Below are positions 47,673 through 59,959 of a stretch of DNA of 64,000 nucleotides, one piece after another (the first letter of the stretch is position 1; each line of letters starts with the position of its first letter). The DNA comes from Lytechinus pictus (taxonomy: Eukaryota; Echinodermata; Echinoidea; Temnopleuroida; Toxopneustidae): assembly GCF_037042905.1 (NCBI RefSeq), contig NC_087252.1, forward strand, positions 18,245,701-18,309,700, read 5' to 3'. The notes under the pieces are model-generated. The model made no database searches. It saw only the letters and a program-made list of their open reading frames with translations, and was not told the origin of the DNA. The translations under genes were made by a program, and so were the position numbers.

Positions 47673-48640
47673 TCATATGATTGCTCTTAACACAGTTCTT
47701 GTAAAAAATCGAATGTAAAGAATATTAATTGTAGAATACTAGTAGGTTCCAAATCAACATCTAGTTGATCAATGATCATGTTGATACAAGTATTTTTATG
47801 ATCATGGTGATTTTTAGGCATTACTCTTCCAAGAGCAAAGATGTTTTTTTAGGTCCAAAAACTAAATCGAAAAGATCGACAGGTTGCTGATCCTTATGCT
47901 TGTTTGTTGGATCAAGTATGACACAACACTTGTCAGAGGCTCTCTTCAAATTCATCTTTTGCACATATCAAAGTGGAGACACCCCATAACATCAACAGCC
48001 CTCATGTATTTAGGCCCTGACCGAATCCAAAATTGAAATTGATATACATGTACCAATCCAAAGCTTATTAAACTTCTAAACACTGCAGTGCAAGCTTTAT
48101 GCATTTTCACAGTTTACCAGATAAGCAATTACGTAGCTCCAAAATGGACTTTGAAAAAAGGTATTCATGTATTTTTCACAAGCCTCAAGACCGTGATGTC
48201 ATATTCTGTTAGAAGCATTGTGAATCCATAGGTTTGTGCATGGAAAAATTGATTTTTCTGCTTATCAGATTATGCATTGCATTTTACTTTCTTCTTTTCC
48301 ATCACTTTCTGCAAGCTTGAATTGATGAAATCTACAGCTTTGGACTTGTTCTTGCCATATTTTATTTCCTGCTTTTTTGGCATAGACATGTACATGTAGC
48401 TTTTCAACTCTATCTGCATTCCAATGTTTAACAATTTTTCCTGACAACAATATAGCCCCAATAACAGCCAAACAAAGATATCACAAAACATTGTGAAGAG
48501 TTGTAGGTTTATTCCATTTGAGTTCTGAATAATTCTCAGAGCCACTTTTCGCTGCAAATGGAAGCTAAAATTAAATTCATAATCTGCTCAGCAAAGTTTC
48601 TCATTTGCATACATGGATTATTCCACAGTATTTGCTTATA
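47673..48640. other. interior of the outer element, no supported gene
   Basis: AT-rich sequence. Overlapping minus-strand ORFs of 68 and 95 residues near 48265-48557 show no recognisable motif, so no transposase can be claimed. Confidence 0.4.
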
Positions 48641-48649
48641 TACTCACTC

Positions 48650-49450
48650 GTCCGTCCGTGATGAAATTAATGTCCGTCCGTGATCATTTTTGATTGATTT
48701 ATGATATGCATAAAATGTATGGATTTTAGCTATGTTCAAATAAAATGATGTACAGTGTCTAGTGAGATACTTCTACACACTTTTATTTCTGTTTCTATTC
48801 TGATAAAGAATAAAAAGCTGAATCCATAGATATTATCCTAATAAAAATTATCACGGACGGACATTAATTTCATCACGGACGGAAATCTTAAAATGGAAAT
48901 GTTAACATCTACCAAAAAAAGCTTATTTCCCATATTTTTTCCTACTAATTTATGTTTGATGATAGATTGATGTTCAGAGTGCAAGACCATTCAAAACAAA
49001 TTGGAGTAACGTTGAAAACAATCAAACTAGAGTGAATTGAATTTGAGTGAATTAACTTTGTCCGTCCGTGATGAAATTAATGTCCGTCCGTGATCATTTT
49101 CGATTGAGTTTATGATATGGATAAAATGTATGGATTTCAGCTATGTTCAACTAAAATGATGTACAGTGTTTAGAGAGATACCTCTACACCTTTTTATTTT
49201 TTATTTCTATTCCGATAAAGAATAAAAAAACTTTTCATCTTTTTTTTCATCACGGACGGAAATTTCAAAATGAAAATGTTAACACCTACAAAAAAAAATT
49301 ACTTCCCGATATTTTTTTTCTCCTACTTTATGTCTGATAATAGAGTAATGTTCAGAGTGCAAGAACATCCAAACCAAGTTAGAGTAACTTTAAAAACAAT
49401 AAAACTAGAGTGAATTTAATTTGAGTAGAAATGTCCGTCCGTGATGAAAG
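48650..49450. repeat. two ~410-bp tandem units with TGTCCGTCCGTGAT pairs, right side
   Basis: At 48650 and 49060 the same block begins: TCCGTCCGTGATGAAATTAA, TGTCCGTCCGTGATCATTTT, then tatggatttt and tacagtgt. Each block also carries the inverted CACGGACGGA (48852, 48874; 49251), and a last TGTCCGTCCGTGATG lies at 49431. They lie at the right end of the outer element. Confidence 0.85.
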
Positions 49451-49627
49451 GTCACAGCACCCCCATGAATGAAATGGACTATTCCGGTACTTTCGGAATC
49501 ATCAATCTTCATGAAACTAAGTTTTTTTTTAACCTGAGATATCAAAGATTATTTTAAAAGCAAATTTGATAGAAATACCTTTAAAAAAAATTTTCACCTC
49601 AATGCTAACCCTTAACCGATCATGCTC

Positions 49628-50759
49628 ACTAGCACCTTAATATGCCCAAAAGAATTTTGAATAAAATTTGCTTTTCCTACTTTTCTCTTTTCGCTCTATC
49701 CCCCCTCAGACATTTCAATCCCCCTGTCCGCTGCTTATATACCCCCAAAAGAAAACCCCTTTTCTCGCCCTCCGGGCCAACACGAATGATTAGAATCTTG
49801 GCTTGTTCATCACTCTATACTAGCACCTTGATATGCCCAACAACTTTTCAATATTGCTTTATTCTGTATTTTCATGAAGCTTGTCACTCTATACTAGCAC
49901 CTTAATATGCCCAACAATTTTTATATATTGCTTTATTCCGTATTTTCATGAAATTTGTCACTCTATACTAGCACCTTAATATGCCCAAAAGAATTTTGAA
50001 TAAAATATGCCTTTCCTACTTTTCTCTTTTCGCTCTATCCCCTCTCAGACATTTCAATCCCCCTGTCCGCTGCTTATATACCCCCAAAAGAAAACCCCTT
50101 TTCTCGCCCTCCGGGCCAACACGAATTATGAGAATCTTGGCTTGTTCATCACTCTATACTAGCACCTTAATATGCCCAACAACTTTTCAATATTGCTTTA
50201 TTCCGTATTTTCATGAAGCTTGTCACTCTATACTAGCACCTTAATATGCCCAAAAGAATTTTGAATAAAATTTGCTTTCCTACTTTTCTCTTTTCGCTCT
50301 ATCCCCCCTCAGACATTTCAATCCCCCTGTCCGCTGCTTATATACCCCCAAAAGAAAACCCCTTTTCTCGCCCTCCGGGCCAACACGAATTATTAGAATA
50401 TTGGCTTGTTCATCACTCTATACTAGCACCTTAATATGCCCAACAACTCTTCAATATTGCTTTATTCCGTATTTTCATAAAGCTTGTCACTCTATACTAG
50501 CACCTTAATATGCCCAAAAGAATTTTGAATAAAATTTGCTTTTCCTACTTTTCTCTTTCGCTCTATCCCCCCTCAGACATTTCAATCCCCCTGTCCGCTG
50601 CTTATATACCCCCAAAAGAAAACCCCTTTTCTCGCCCTCCGGGCCAACACGAATTATTAGAATCTTGGCTTGTTCATCACTCTATACTAGCACCTTAATA
50701 TGCCCAACAACTCTTCAATATTGCTTTATTCCGTATTTTCATGAAGCTTGTCACTCTAT
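49628..50759 (+). repeat. satellite array, right block (A/B modules)
   Basis: Resumes the array broken at 31330, starting with ACTAGCACC. Module order A-B-B-A-B-A-B-A-B. Sequence agreement with the left block is very high, so the two were one array before the insertion. Confidence 0.9.
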
Positions 50760-52157
50760 ACTAGCACCTTAATATGCCCAACAACTTTTATATATTGCTT
50801 TATTCCGTATATTTATGAAGTTTGTCACTTTATACTAGCACCTTAATATACCCACAGAATATTAAATTGTGTTCAAAATTTTCTATATCGCTTTATTCTG
50901 TATTTTGATAAGTTTGTCACTTTATACCAGCACCTTAATATGCCAACATTTCTGTATTGCTTTATTATGTATATTTTGTATTCAGTCACTCTATACTGCA
51001 TCAAATTAATACGGACTAAAGCAATAGAGAATTAAGAATCTTGGCTCGATCATCACTTAGTACTTTATGCCCACAAACTTTTCTTTATTCCGTATTTTGG
51101 TAAAGCTTGTCACTCTTTATTAGCACCTTAATAATTATGCCCCCCCCCCAAAAAAAAAATATATATATATATTATTGCGTTTCAACTTTACTATATCGGT
51201 TTTTACGTATTTTGTTGAAGTTTTTATACTAACACCCTAATATGCCTCCCATTTTTGTTGCCTTACTTTTCCTTCGCTCTACCCCCCGCCCAGCCAGACA
51301 TTTCAAACCCAGAACACCACTTTTCCCGCCCTCCGGTCAATAGTAATTATTAGAATCTCGGTTGATTCGTCCCTATGCTCACCAAGTTTTCTCTATAAGC
51401 TTTATCCCGTATTTAGTGAAGTTTGTCACTATACTAGCACCTTAATCAATTTGCCCATCAAAAAATTCAAATTGCGTTTTAACATATGTTTTTCCTTTAT
51501 TCCGTATTTTGTAGCTAATCACCTTTGGAATATACATCTGTACCATTAAAAATTCGTCTTGCTCTTTCTTGAGGAAAATAAAAATAAGCTAACATTGACA
51601 AAATCCATTTATGATAGAGTGACGATGGAAGAGTAGAAAAGATACGCAAAAATGTTGGACATAATAAGATGCCCTATATAGAGTTTAACAATTACGGAAT
51701 AAAGCAATATTGCGAAGGAGGAAAATTAAGAAACAACATAAAAATACAGCATAAAGTGAAAATTCATGAATAAATAAAATCATGAACAGATGAAAAAAAG
51801 AAAAAAAACACAGAGACACGTAATAAAGCAATATACACCATAAAGAATGAAGACTATAAACAAACATAACAAATTTATTTATTTATTTAAATATCTTTAT
51901 ACAGGATAACAAGCTCAGATTCACTGTTTTTAAACATGGTCCTGTTAAAATGAAATAACAATATATACAAAAAGATAAAAGTGTAACTTAGGTTCTATAC
52001 AAATAGTGAATGAATTCGATATCAATAACATTAAAATCAGAATCATCACTAGTAAAACAATTGTATAAAAATAACATATTCAATTTTTGAGGAATCAATT
52101 AAATGAGAACATTTCTCTCTTGCTGTATTCCATATTTCAAGAAATTTGGGCCTGTAT
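50760..52157. repeat. 1.4-kb higher-order unit, copy a
   Basis: Built from diverged satellite modules (CTAGCACCTTAATAT, TTGCTTTATTCCGTAT), a poly-C/A and (TA)n patch at 51140, a C-rich module with CCGCCCAGCCAGACATTTCA, and a retroposon tail near 51870-52110. It repeats twice more. Confidence 0.9.
51870..52110 (-). mobile_element. LINE-like 3' tail within the 1.4-kb unit
   Basis: Minus strand: AACAGGACCATGTTTAAAAA, then GAGCTTGTTATCCTGTATAA and AGATATTTAAATAAATAAAT. A short 3' UTR with a TAAA-rich tail is a common LINE ending. The copy at about 53284-53510 shows it was captured before the 1.4-kb unit was amplified. Confidence 0.55.
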
Positions 52158-53570
52158 ACTAGCATCTTAATATGCCTACTAACTTTTCTATATTGCTTTA
52201 TTCCGTATATTTATGAAGTTTGTTACTCTATACTAGCACCTTAATATACCCACAGAAAATTAAATTGTGTTCAAAATTTTCTATATCGCTTTATTCCGTA
52301 TTTTGATAAGTTTGTCACTTTATACCAGCACCTTAATATGCCAACATTTCTGTATTGCTTTATTCTGTATATTTTTTATGCAGTCACTCTATACTGCATC
52401 AAATTGATACGGACTAAAGCAATAGAGAATTAAGAATCTTGGCTCGATCATCACTTAGTACTTTATGCCCACAAACTTTTCTTTATAACTTTATTCCGTA
52501 TTTTGGTGAAGCTTAATTGTCACTCTTTATTAGCACCTAAATAATTATGCCCCCCCCCCCAAAAAAAAAATATATATTATTGCGTTTCAACTTTACTATA
52601 TCGGTTTTTACGTATTTTGTTGAAGATTTTATACTAACACCCGAATATGCCTCCCATTTTTGTTGCCTTATATACTTTTCCTTCGCTCTACCCCCCGCCC
52701 AGCCAGACATTTCAAACCTAGAACACCACTTTTCCCGCCCTCCGGTCAATAGTAATTATTAGAATCTCGGTTGATTCGTCCCTATGCTCACCAAATTTTC
52801 TCTATAAGCTTTATCCCGTATTTAGCGAAGTTTGTCACTATACTAGCACCTTAATCAATTTGCCCATCAAAAAATTCAAATTGCGTTTTAACATATGTTT
52901 TTCCTTTATTCCATATATTTGCAGCTAATCACCTTTGAAATATACATCTGTACCATTAAAAGTTCGTCTTGCTCTTTCTTGAGGAAAATAAAAATAAGCT
53001 AACATTGACAAAATCCATTTATGATAGGGTGACGATGGAAGAGTAGAAAAGATACGCAAAAATGTTGGACATAATAAAATGCCCTATATAGAGTTTAACA
53101 ATTACGGAATAAAGCAATATTGCGAAGGAGGAAAATTGAGAAACAACATAAAAATACAGCATAAAGTGAAAATTCATGAATAAATAAAATCATGAACAGA
53201 TGAAAAAAAGAAAACAAAAGACACAGAGACACGTAATAAAGCAATATACACCATAAAGAATGAAGACTATAAACAAACATAACAAATTTATTTATTTATT
53301 TAAATATCTTTATACAGGATAACAAGCTCAGATTCACTGTTTTTAAACATGGTCCTGTTAAAATGAAATAACAATATATACAAAAAGATAAAAGTGTAAC
53401 TTAGGTTCTATACAAATAGTGAATGAATTCGATATCAATAACATTAAAATCAGAATCATCACTAGTAAAACAATTGTATAAAAATAACATATTCAATTTT
53501 CGAGGAATCAATTAAATGAGAACATTTCTCTCTTGCTTTATTCCATATTTCAAGAAATTTGGGCCTGTAT
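52158..53570. repeat. 1.4-kb higher-order unit, copy b
   Basis: Offset 1398 bp from copy a, differing mainly by small indels in C, A and TA runs and scattered substitutions. Confidence 0.9.
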
Positions 53571-54610
53571 ATTAGCAACTTAATATGCCCACCAACTTTT
53601 CTATATTGATTTATTCCGTATATTTATGAAGTTTGTCACTCTATACTAGCACCTTAATATACCCACAGAAAATTAAATTGTGTTCAAAATTTTCTATATC
53701 GCTTTATTCCGTATTTTGATAAGTTTGTCACTTTATACCAGCACCTTAATATGCCAACATTTCTGTATTGCTTTATTCTGTATATTTTTTATGCAGTCAC
53801 TCTATACTGCATCAAATTGATACGGACTAAAGCAATAGAGAATTGAGAATCTTGGCTCGATCATCACTAAGTACTTTATGCCCACAAACTTTTCTTTATA
53901 ACTTTATTCCGTATTTTGGTGAAGCTTAATTGTCACTCTTTATTAGCACCTAAATAATTATGCCCCCCCCCCCCCAAAAAAAAAAATATATATATATATA
54001 TTATTGCGTTTCAACTTTACTATATCGGTTTTTACGTATTGTGTTGAAGATTTTATACTAACACCCTAATATGCCTCCCATTTTTGTTGCCTTATATACT
54101 TTTCCATTCTCTCTACCCCCCGCCCAGCCAGACATTTCAAACCCAGAACACCACTTTTCCCGCCCTCCGGTCAATAGTAATTATTAGAATCTCGGTTGAT
54201 TCGTCCCTATGCTCACCAAGTTTTCTCTATAAGCTTTATCCCGTATTTAGTGAAGTTTGTCACTATACTAGCACCTTAATCAATTTGCCCATCAAAAAAT
54301 TCTAATTGCGTTTTAACATATGTTTTTCCTTTATTCCGTATATTTGCAGCTAATCACCTTTGAAATATACATCTGTACCATTAAAAGTTCGTCTTGCTCT
54401 TTCTTGAGGAAAAATAAAAATAAGCTAACATTGACAAAATCCATTTATGATAGGGTGACGATGGAAGAGTAGAAAAGATACGCAAAAATGTTGGACATAA
54501 TAAAATGCCCTATATAGAGTTTAACAATTATGGAATAAAGCAATAACGCGAAGGAGGAAAATTAAGAAACAACATAAAAATACAGCATAAAGTGAAAGTT
54601 CATGAATATA
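53571..54610. repeat. 1.4-kb higher-order unit, copy c (partial)
   Basis: Offset 1413 bp from copy b. It breaks off at about 54610, within aaagtgaaagttcatgaat, before the retroposon tail, and unrelated sequence follows. Confidence 0.85.
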
Positions 54611-55480
54611 TAAAATCATGCATAAAAGTTTATGCATTATGTGCGAGATGCGGCAAGACACATCTTAATGTCAGTGGGGCACGATTGACATGGAGGGCGC
54701 AACTTTTCGCAGAGGATTAGAGTGAGGATTGTTTGAGAGGATTAGAGTGAAGAAAGAAAGGTTTAATGAGAGAGATGATTGATGAGCTTGCCGGGCGAAA
54801 AAAAAATGAGGAAATTTGTTGACTTGGAATATTTTGGCGGAAGGAGTGAAGGAGGTTAAAATTCAATATAACGGGGCATTTATATATAACCAAGAAGGAT
54901 AACGCAAAAGTGAGTATATGAAATTATTTACAATTTCTTGTGCATACTTTTTTTTTCAATTTTGCCGTGCCTACCAAAATGCCACATTTATTTGAAAATA
55001 TCTGAGAAGATCGTATATTGGCGGACCGATAGCGACATGAGGTTTGCTGTAGAGGGGATAACTTGGGAGTTTAGAATGAAAAAAAGGAAGCTATATATAT
55101 GTTAAAATAAAGTTTTAGGCCTACACGCCGACTACGAACATCAAGTGCAAACTAGCTGCGTGAGTTTTTTGTTCCATGTTTAGGCCCCCTGTTGCCTAAA
55201 CAGAGAAATGTTCCGGGTGTTATTTCAGGTGACTCAATATACTCAATAGTAAACGCACATCGTGTTAAAATACATAGCGATAATATAAACGAAGTGAAAA
55301 AAATAACAAAATCCTGTTTGGAATTATTGGTACCATTATCTATAGCCCCTGGATTCTTAAATATATATATTTTCTAATGAATTAAATCACTGATCGTTGA
55401 TTCCCTGGCCTGCTAACTGCCGCCGGGGAAACCTCCGTACGACTTGAGCGCTAAACCAGTTTCGGCTGTCAGCTCATCTC
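54611..55480. other. intergenic DNA, no supported gene
   Basis: Moderately GC-balanced stretch near 54640-54780 without recognisable coding features; the rest is AT-rich. Confidence 0.35.
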
Positions 55481-55550
55481 ATGTGGCGTGCTGACTACGA
55501 TGCTGGACTGCAGATCAAAAGGTTCGAGTTCGATACCCATCAAGGACAGA
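55481..55550 (+). other. tRNA-like segment (SINE head)
   Basis: A-box-like TGTGGCGTGCTGACTACG, a loop CTGCAGA with GCA in the anticodon place, and B-box GAGTTCGATACC with correct spacing. The stems are degenerate, and an A-run plus AT-rich sequence follow. Confidence 0.5.
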
Positions 55551-56082
55551 AAAAATTAGGTTAGTAAAACAGTGTTATGTAATATAATACGAAATGAAAT
55601 GCATAGTATGATGAATAAATTGGATGGAATGAATGAATGAGGAATAAATCTACCCACCATGTATCATACAGAAAACACACAACGAAAATACGATGCACAT
55701 AGTATTTTATTGAAAACCCGCCGATTTCATATATTTTAGTGCCCCTTCACCCCCCCCCCCCATCCCTAATCCCCGCCCCTCTCTCGCATTCAGCTGAAAT
55801 ACCCATTAACACGCCACTTCACTGAACGCCGATATCCCGCTGACTGAGCTTTGTTATTGTGCGGTCATGTGTGACACCGGTCGCACATGCTCTTACGCAC
55901 GTCTAGCGATAAGAATTTTCACTGGGCTGAGCAGTTTTAATGGCGCTTGGGCACAATAGCGAATTTGGCCACTTATTCTGTTTTGGCCTGAAATGGAACA
56001 ATAACATTGTCATTAACAAAACAGGAAAATGATAAATTTAAAAGGAAAAAATAGTGACTTACTTCGGCTGTCGCCCAACTAG

Positions 56083-56536
56083 CAGTAGAGGCGCACGGCT
56101 AATAATAAATATGGGACACTCTCTCCAATAGGGGAGACAATCTCCCACATTGGAGACTTGCTTTGCAAAAGGACAAAAGAAACAACACCAACAAAAGCAT
56201 GATTTTTTCCACCCAAAATTTTGTCTCACTGAGGTCAGAAGCCCATTTGTTTTGTGTGTGATTGACAACAAAAATCCTTATCAAAACAAAAGTAGATGGT
56301 GAATTTTTAAAGTAGACGGTGAAAAGGGGTAATTTTTCATGAGGAATCTCCTTATTACATTTTTATTTGCCGCCAAGGTAATCCTTTTGCAGCAAATGTA
56401 AACAAAGGAAATTGGTCTCCAAAACTGGAGACTGTCTCTGAAATTGGATACCCAAATTCTTTACAAAAGTCTCTGATATTGGAGATAATCTCCCACATTG
56501 GAGACAGTCTCCAATATTGGCCGTGCGCCTCTACTG
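56083..56536. mobile_element. 454-bp MITE with CAGTAGAGGCGCACGGC ends
   Basis: Inverted ends CAGTAGAGGCGCACGGCTAA and its near-mirror. ACTAG lies directly outside both ends (5-bp duplication). The inside carries at least eight copies of a palindromic TCTCC...GGAGA box (TCTCCAATATTGGAGA-like), clustered at both ends. Overlapping minus-strand ORFs of 61-70 residues have no motif. Confidence 0.85.
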
Positions 56537-57515
56537 ACTAGCAACTCCCACTTCCCTGGTTTATCTGAACTTAATAATAATATGATCATTGTCTTAGGTA
56601 TGTGACAAAAAAAATAAAAATCATGGGATTACATTGTAACCTAGTCCATTGGAAAGGGCTGAAAAAAACATTTAAAATGGTATATTAACCATTACTCTAG
56701 GCCAAATATTAAGAGAGTAATGATTTTTTAAATATTAAAAATATGATTTAATTATTGCCATTGTCTTACCATTGCGACCATTCAAAATGTGTGACCGACC
56801 GTGACCAAAAAAATGTTTTTTACAAAATCAGCTAGGGCATAAATTAATCGATGGCCAGGCCGTCGATGCCCCTAAACCTTAGTTTTTACTACAACAACTA
56901 GATGGCTCCATAACTTATCATGATGATATTAGTGTGGTACAGGCTATAACTGGCCGTGATGCCTTTACAAAAAATGATCAATTCACGGCCAAAAAGGCCA
57001 TGCCCTTTTTTTCTGACTGGCTGACGTGCCCTTTTTTCAAAACTGGTCATGCCCTTTCTCATACTCAGTTTAACTAAGATTAAAGTTTACAATGTTCTCC
57101 CATATTTCACAAGCCAAAATACAGAAGAGAGAGAAAAAAAACCAAGTTAAAGGGGAATGAAACCCTTGGAACAAGTGGGCTTGTGTGGAAAGAGAAAATC
57201 AAAGAATAAGATCAAAGAAAGTTTGAGAAAAATTGGACAAGTAGAAAGTTATGAGTATTTGAATATTGCGATCACTAATGCTATGGAGATCCTCCTATTG
57301 GCAATGCGACAGATATGTGTGATGTCACTTGTGAACAACTTTCCCTTTGATGGACTATAAAAATACCCCCCAAATGTCTCTTTTTGCTTTCTTATGGTGA
57401 TACAAACTCTTCATCCATAATATATTCTTTGAAATTCTGTATTACAAGCCTTCCTATAGAAAGAATTTAATGATCTACTGATAGATGTGATAAAAGAGGC
57501 GTAAAGTGAAATATA

Positions 57516-59560
57516 CACAACAAAAAAAGTAAGTCCCCCCTTAAACAAACATCAATAATTTCCGAACCAATGCGAGTTTTTAATATATTTTTACATGAGC
57601 ATGTAGGTAATTTTATAAGCTACCCTCTGAGTATTAACGTTATGGACGTATTTCACTTCATGCTTCAGTGAGCACCGTCAAAAGGCAAAAATGTCATTTT
57701 TCAAAAGTCACAAGCGAAATATCATGACTTTGATTCCATTTTACTGAACTAATTCCACATTCTCATCATAAAAAATAGTCAGAAGGCTTGTAAAAGGTAC
57801 TCTGTAAAAGACGATACAATTTTTTTGGCTAAATTTCACGGTTGAATAAACACAAGTCCAAATTTTTTACACATTTATATCAAGAAAAATTATAGAATAT
57901 GATGACAGTTATTTTTGGAAGAGTTTCTTCAACAATATTCATCGTTTCACGGTTCAATGAATATTTATTGAAAACAAAAAATACGATTTTCAAATATCAT
58001 AGGCAAGTATTGGTTCATTTTGGGAACTGAAAAGGATCTTTTCTCAACTTTTTCGTTATGTTCATGACCAATTAACATGCTTCAATGATTCAAAGGCCTT
58101 CAATTAAATATCCACACTTGAATGAACATGTGGAATGCGATTAGCTCTTTTGTACGTTATTGGAAAAAATGCACTTTGTTACTGTGGATATCTGTCACAA
58201 ACCACCTTGCATAGTTCATTTGATTTGATTTTTATGAAAATCCGGATGTTTGAATGCATCAGTGAGCACACAATATTAAAAAATTATGCAAATGAGAAGA
58301 AAGTTCAAGGCCTTGGCCCCACTCTGTGTCGTATCGAATGGTTATTTTGGTGTGCGCGCCTTTTGGATAGTGTTACTCTGAAGCCGTGTACGAAGTTTCA
58401 TGAAATAACTATTGGCAGAAGTAACAAAACCGTCCATGAAACAAACCCTCATTTCATATTTGTTAAAATTTTGACTTCCTCTCTCATAGACTTGTGTACG
58501 TTATGATTGCACATGTTTAAGAATAAGTAACCCCTTATTCAATATGGTGGAACTTTTTTTCACCGCTGTCTTTAGCAATATCATTTGGCAGTAATGTTAA
58601 TCAACCTATGGACAGAATTCTGTGCAAAAATGAAATCGATTTGTTTATTTATGGATGAGTGAGCATGCATCAAAGTGGGAAAATTGGTATTTTCAATGTC
58701 ACAGACTCATTTTAAAGGGTAATAAAGTGAATATTGGGGCAAATTCGGTTTCAAATAAGACTTTAATTGCTATTGTTTTTATCATCCATCATGTCTATCA
58801 CCACCACACACTTTCCGAACTTTAAACATTTTCATGGTTGAGCGAGCACATTCAAAAACTTAGGAATGAATACTCTTTATACTGCATAAATGTATTCTTT
58901 TCCTAACAATTCCTCATGATCAGTTTAATTTATGGACAAATTAGTGGTGGGTCCAGAATTTTTAAATGGGGGAGGGGCCTATAATCGGGGGAGCCACCAA
59001 TATTTTCAAATTTTAACATGATCTAACAAAATGTAGAGGATACTACCATAAACCCTATGATGATACGTCACAATACAGGGGGGGGGGGGGCTGACCATGC
59101 AAAAAATCACAATCGTATGGTCATTTTTACATTTTTGTACATGCTTTTGGAAAAAAGTGGGGGGGGGGACGGAAGCTCCCCGCCCAGCCCCCCCCCCCGC
59201 TTCCGCGGCCCCTGCAATACATTGTGCTCACTCAACCATGAACATATGATATCAAAATTGTGTGTGGAGTGTCTAAATGATGGATAGTAAAACAGCATAA
59301 CACCATAAAATTCACCTAAAGACAACATTTGCCCAACTTTTTTTTGCACAATCTGAAAAACGACTCTTGTGACATTAAAAAATTGTCATTTTTAATTCAA
59401 TCTTTAATTACTCATGCATGACTTATCCGATCAATCTTATTTTTCCCCAGGAGTTGCTTAATGAGTGTAGAAAACTACCTACGGAATATCATATCTCAAA
59501 ATAATTCCGTTCAAAAGTTACAGCAATTTGATTAAGGGGGGACTTACTTTTTTTGTTGTG
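57516..59560. mobile_element. 2.0-kb TA-flanked element with perfect 30-bp inverted ends
   Basis: Left end CACAACAAAAAAAGTAAG plus TCCCCCCTTAA, exactly mirrored at the right end. TA on both sides fits a Tc1/mariner-type insertion (inference). The interior repeats a phrase like CATGGTTGAGTGAGCACA in diverged form every 100-300 bp (57659, 58110, 58255, 58655, 58840, inverted at 59220). The longest ORF (123 residues, 58135) does not look like a transposase. Confidence 0.85.
59075..59214. mobile_element. short G/C-tract element (copy 2)
   Basis: Second copy of 22876-23059: poly-G, ctgaccatgcaaaaaa, tggtcatttttac, then gtggggggg and cttccgcggcccctgca. The left end is eroded. It sits inside the 2.0-kb TIR element, so it inserted later. 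Confidence 0.65.
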
Positions 59561-59959
59561 TACAGTGTATATATACAAAAGCAGTGGAAAAGTTGTTCCC
59601 ACGCGATATCACACATCTTTGTCGCATTGCCAACAAGTTTTTATAATTACATGTATATGGATTCTCAGATTAATGATTTGGTGATGTAGTCGGAGGAGCA
59701 AGTTATTGAGTTTTCATTACGAGATCGGTCTAGTTGTTTAAGCTTTTGTTTTGAGTCTTCTTGTTATCTATGCGAACACGAGTCGTGTTCGCATCGATAA
59801 CAAGAAGAAACGACAATGGGAAGAGAGATGCCTAGCCTTTGTAGGTGTGATGCCGCGATGCTTCACCTAATTTTTAAGTTTGACAATGTTCCACTTTGAA
59901 ATTTTATTCGTTTCTAAAACATTTTAGTTTTCTAACACTTTTTAAATATATTTAAAAAA

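Larger units (their letters stand above)
31331..49627. mobile_element. outer TIR element with CACGGACGGACAT repeats, interrupted by nested insertions
   Basis: Left end GAGCGTGATCGGTT, right end AACCGATCATGCTC: 14-bp inverted ends with one mismatch. The satellite base ACTA occurs on both sides (31327-31330 and 49628-49631), as a 4-bp target duplication would give. The element's own sequence is about 2.6 kb: 31331-31963 plus 47665-49627. It carries about a dozen CACGGACGGACAT motifs or close variants near the ends, in both orientations (31348, 31526, 31714, 31728, 48650-49435). No transposase-like ORF exists. I cannot assign a superfamily. Everything between 31964 and 47664 is a later insertion. 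Confidence 0.75.
57149..59640 (+). repeat. older dispersed repeat, split by a TIR element
   Basis: Starts AAAGGGGAATGAAACCCTTG, continues GAAAGTTTGAGAAAAATTGG, and after the inserted element resumes agcagtggaaaagttgttcc and atcacacatctttgtcgcat. From memory this is a common repeat of echinoderms and other marine animals. The 67-residue ORF at 57157 belongs to it. Confidence 0.65.

Noticed and set aside
31331..49627. One very large (18-kb) autonomous transposon
   Set aside because: Most of the interior is explained by later insertions with their own borders, and no replication or integration gene is visible.
30399..50772. Repeated 62-87-residue plus-strand ORFs beginning MPKRILNKIC
   Set aside because: They follow satellite module A, occur in overlapping frames and end at module borders. 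No evidence of a protein.
58135..58506. 123-residue ORF inside the 2-kb TIR element as a transposase
   Set aside because: No DDE/D-type spacing, helix-turn-helix or other recognisable motif; it starts at a non-ATG codon in AT-rich repeat.
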